A model generated the notes under the pieces. That model did not search any database. It was given only the letters and a program-made list of their open reading frames with translations, and was not told where the DNA came from. From Lachnospiraceae bacterium (GTDB taxonomy: Bacteria > Bacillota > Clostridia > Lachnospirales > Lachnospiraceae): DNA of 8,454 bases. The translations under genes and the position numbers were made by a program. Positions 6,831 through 8,454 of this stretch are shown here, in pieces (position 1 is the stretch's first letter; the number at the start of each line of letters is the position of its first letter). The stretch lies in the NCBI GenBank assembly GCA_024694785.1, contig JAILJL010000105.1:1-8454 (forward strand). The letters run 5' to 3'.

Positions 6831-6880
6831 AAATCGTCGAAGGGCAACCGTCTATCGGTAACACCTTTATTTATTTATTT
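6794..6880 (-). ncRNA. Putative antisense antitoxin RNA
   Basis: A minus-strand transcript from the perfect promoter at 6887-6915 would start near 6880 and run through the 3' arm of the inverted repeat to the hairpin at 6794-6830, about 85-90 bases. No ORF with a ribosome site is seen in it. It would be fully complementary to the end of the toxin ORF (its last codons and stop) and to the toxin 3' UTR, as RatA is to txpA in Bacillus. It also carries the sequence that mimics the toxin 5' arm, so it could compete with the 5'/3' pairing. The ends are predictions from promoter and hairpin positions only. Confidence 0.6.
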
Positions 6881-6885
6881 ATTTA
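6866..6885. repeat. Five tandem TTTA units
   Basis: (TTTA)5 covers 6866-6885, overlapping the last bases of the 3' arm. It lies at the predicted start of the antisense RNA and would give the toxin message a U-rich end. Four-base tracts of this kind can slip in replication. Confidence 0.85.
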
Positions 6886-6886
6886 G

Positions 6887-6915
6887 ATTATATTCCCTGA
6901 CAGCGCTTTTGTCAA
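6887..6915 (-). promoter_or_regulatory. Perfect consensus sigma-A promoter facing the small gene
   Basis: On the minus strand TTGACA (6915-6910), exactly 17 bases, TATAAT (6892-6887): both hexamers match consensus perfectly. It starts 15 bases after the oligoendopeptidase stop and points at the 3' end of the small plus-strand ORF. The only annotated gene ahead is tig, 450 bases away behind two hairpins and with its own promoter, so an RNA product is the simplest reading. A 5-bp inverted repeat TGACA/TGTCA (6898-6902, 6910-6914) lies in the spacer and -35. Confidence 0.82.
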
Positions 6916-6929
6916 ATGCAGTCCTCTGA

Positions 6930-8454
6930 TTATTCAATCCCTGTAAGGTCGAACCCATTAAGCCACTTTGTAGCAGCTTCGCATACGCTCTTAAGGCACT
7001 CTTCATCGAACGGAGTCTTAAGTCCCGCATTTTTAAGAAGATCCACGAATGTGCAGCTTCCACCCTGCTTGGTATATGCCATATAATGCTCCCAGGCATC
7101 CTTCTCATCCTTCTGAATCATTGCCCAGAACTGCAAAGAAACCGTCTGTGCCAAACAATAATCAATATAGTAGAAAGGAAGCTCATAAATATGTGCCTGT
7201 CTCTGCCATCCTTCACCCTCGGAATAAAACGGAATATCACCATCTAACTTAAGCCAAGGCTGATAGATACCAACGAGTCTCTTCCACTCTGCATGACGCT
7301 CAGCCGGTGTCATATCAGGCTTCTCATATACTATATGCTGGAAATGATCTACCATCGTTCCGTAAGGAATGAATTGAAGCGCTCCCGCAAGATGGCTATA
7401 TACAAACTTCTTCGCATCCGGTCCGAAGAATCCTTCCGCATTCTTCCAACCAAAAAACTCCATACTCATGGAATGAACTTCACAAGCTTCCGCACTGGGA
7501 TCGCTGTATGACGACGGAACGCGAGTGCGGTTCATCCAATATGCAAAAGCATGGCCTGCTTCATGTGTTACAACCTCTACATCACCCTGGGTTCCGTTAA
7601 AGTTAGAAAAGATAAAAGGTCTTTGGTACTGACCCAGATTGGTGCAATATCCTCCGCCCTGCTTTCCTTCTGTAGATAACACATCCATAAGTTCTTCATC
7701 AAGCATTGTACGGAAAAATTCACTTGTCTCAGGAGAAAGTTCATCATAAAACTTCTTTGCCTGCATAAGAATATCATCCGCAGTACCTATAGGGCGTGGA
7801 TTACCGCTTCTAAAGAAAAGCGCATCATCGGCATATGACAAAGGATAAGATACCCTAAGTCTCTTTGCCTGCTCACGTGCAATTGAATCTGCAACAGGTA
7901 CAAGATACTTCTGTACTGCCGCACGGAACTTCTCTACATCTTCTTTGGTATAGCAATTACGCTGCATACGATAGTATCCAAGCTGTGTGTAGTCCTTAAA
8001 TCCGAGCTTTTTGCCCATTGTATCACGAAGCTTGGTAAGCTCGGCATAGATTCTGTCAAGATCTTTCTGCTGCTCCTTATACCACTGTCCTTCGGCTTTC
8101 CACGCTTCAAGACGTGTTGCATCATCGGCATCGGTCCTAAACGGTGCAAGCTGTGAAAGTGTATATGTACCGCCTCTAAACGGAATCTGTGCTGATGCGA
8201 TTAAATCGTCGTATTCGCTGACAAGTTCATTCTCTTTCTGCATATCTTCGATTATTTCAGGTGCGAATGTCTTCTTATCCATCTCTGCATTAATGAATAA
8301 TAAGTCACCGTACTCTTTCTCGAAATCTTTTCTATATGGACTTTCAAGAAGCGCATCTACCCACTCCTGGTAATACTCCTCTAACTTAGGGCCATTCTCA
8401 TCCCAGAAGTCCTTCTCCTCGCTGTAGAATTTGTCACGAGTATCGATTGATTGA
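6930..8454 (-). CDS. M3 family oligoendopeptidase (PepF-like), 5' end outside window
   Basis: 507 codons are visible and the frame is open to the right edge; an internal Met at 8282 is not the start, because the coding sequence continues upstream of it with family-like sequence (DTRDKFYSEEKDFWDENGP). The family is about 560 residues, so roughly 55 are missing. The zinc metallopeptidase motif HEAGH is at fragment residues 297-301, with the third ligand Glu325 in EACEVHSMSMEF. GGGYCT (about 266-271) and the substrate-side YYIDYCLAQ (428-436) are typical of the M3B subgroup. No signal peptide can be judged. It cleaves short peptides in the cytosol, a likely step after Clp and Lon. No terminator follows its stop at once; transcripts may end at the hairpins at 6794-6830 or 6503-6543. 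A transcript doing so would itself be antisense to the small toxin gene. Confidence 0.94.
   Translation of the reverse strand, partial: QSIDTRDKFYSEEKDFWDENGPKLEEYYQEWVDALLESPYRKDFEKEYGDLLFINAEMDKKTFAPEIIEDMQKENELVSEYDDLIASAQIPFRGGTYTLSQLAPFRTDADDATRLEAWKAEGQWYKEQQKDLDRIYAELTKLRDTMGKKLGFKDYTQLGYYRMQRNCYTKEDVEKFRAAVQKYLVPVADSIAREQAKRLRVSYPLSYADDALFFRSGNPRPIGTADDILMQAKKFYDELSPETSEFFRTMLDEELMDVLSTEGKQGGGYCTNLGQYQRPFIFSNFNGTQGDVEVVTHEAGHAFAYWMNRTRVPSSYSDPSAEACEVHSMSMEFFGWKNAEGFFGPDAKKFVYSHLAGALQFIPYGTMVDHFQHIVYEKPDMTPAERHAEWKRLVGIYQPWLKLDGDIPFYSEGEGWQRQAHIYELPFYYIDYCLAQTVSLQFWAMIQKDEKDAWEHYMAYTKQGGSCTFVDLLKNAGLKTPFDEECLKSVCEAATKWLNGFDLTGIE

Larger units (their letters stand above)
6597..6867 (+). 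repeat. Long-range inverted repeat enclosing the small-gene message
   Basis: The predicted mRNA 5' end AAGGTGTTACC (6597-6607) is the exact complement of GGTAACACCTT (6857-6867), and GACGGTTGCTCTT (6618-6630) pairs with AAGGGCAACCGTC (6840-6852) with one G-U pair. This makes 24 pairs broken by a 10/4-base internal loop. Pairing of 5' and 3' ends that keeps the full-length message inactive is known for several type I toxin mRNAs (Hok and AapA types). As an alternative, the arms could be the ends of a small mobile cassette, but no clear target duplication flanks them. Confidence 0.75.

Noticed and set aside
6597..6867. Insertion sequence or MITE
   Set aside because: The arms are inverted repeats, but no transposase and no convincing target duplication flank them, and the arms coincide with predicted RNA ends; kept only as an alternative.
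6930..8282. Oligoendopeptidase starting at the Met at 8282
   Set aside because: The frame stays open to the window edge with 57 more codons of family-like sequence, so the true start lies outside.

Overview
The window looks like chromosomal DNA of a low-to-moderate-GC Firmicute, most likely a Lachnospiraceae-type Clostridium relative. The evidence is the set of protein-quality-control genes in the order trigger factor, ClpP, ClpX, Lon, a trigger factor with a long Lys/Ala-rich tail, a family M3B oligoendopeptidase, strong AGGAGG ribosome sites, and a LexA box of the Bacillus/Clostridium type. No rRNA, tRNA, CRISPR array or insertion sequence was seen. The lineage assignment is from protein similarity as remembered, not from a search.

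Layout, all large genes on the minus strand (transcription right to left): 8454-6930 holds a 5'-truncated M3 oligoendopeptidase. 6929-6436 is a 494-bp intergenic region holding a small plus-strand gene system. 6435-4864 is tig (trigger factor), with its own promoter and a GAAA-loop terminator. 4652-2661 is a membrane chemoreceptor (MCP) with its own terminator. 2432-1839 is clpP, 1825-575 is clpX, and the start of lon (553 to 1) runs off the left edge. clpP, clpX and lon are separated by only 13 and 21 bases and look like one operon. Trigger factor folds nascent chains, ClpXP and Lon degrade damaged or regulatory proteins, and the M3 peptidase could finish the resulting oligopeptides.

The most interesting part is 6562-6915. 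A 33-codon plus-strand ORF (6699-6800) encodes a one-pass membrane peptide with a strong ribosome site. Its predicted promoter (TTGTCT, 17 bases, TATTAT) carries a 14/14 match to the Gram-positive LexA consensus CGAACRNRYGTTYG in the spacer. Its predicted 5' end can pair with its 3' region through 11 + 13 base pairs. Facing it, immediately downstream, is a perfect consensus promoter (TTGACA, 17 bases, TATAAT) that would fire an antisense RNA across the 3' part of the toxin message and end at a symmetric 11-bp hairpin. Together this reads as an SOS-induced type I toxin-antitoxin locus with a holin-like membrane toxin. The sites are directly visible; toxicity, LexA control and the antisense RNA are inferences.

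Two smaller oddities are the chemoreceptor gene interposed in the usually contiguous tig-clpP-clpX-lon order, and the roughly 90-residue histone-H1-like tail of trigger factor, which contains a 60-bp tandem duplication.
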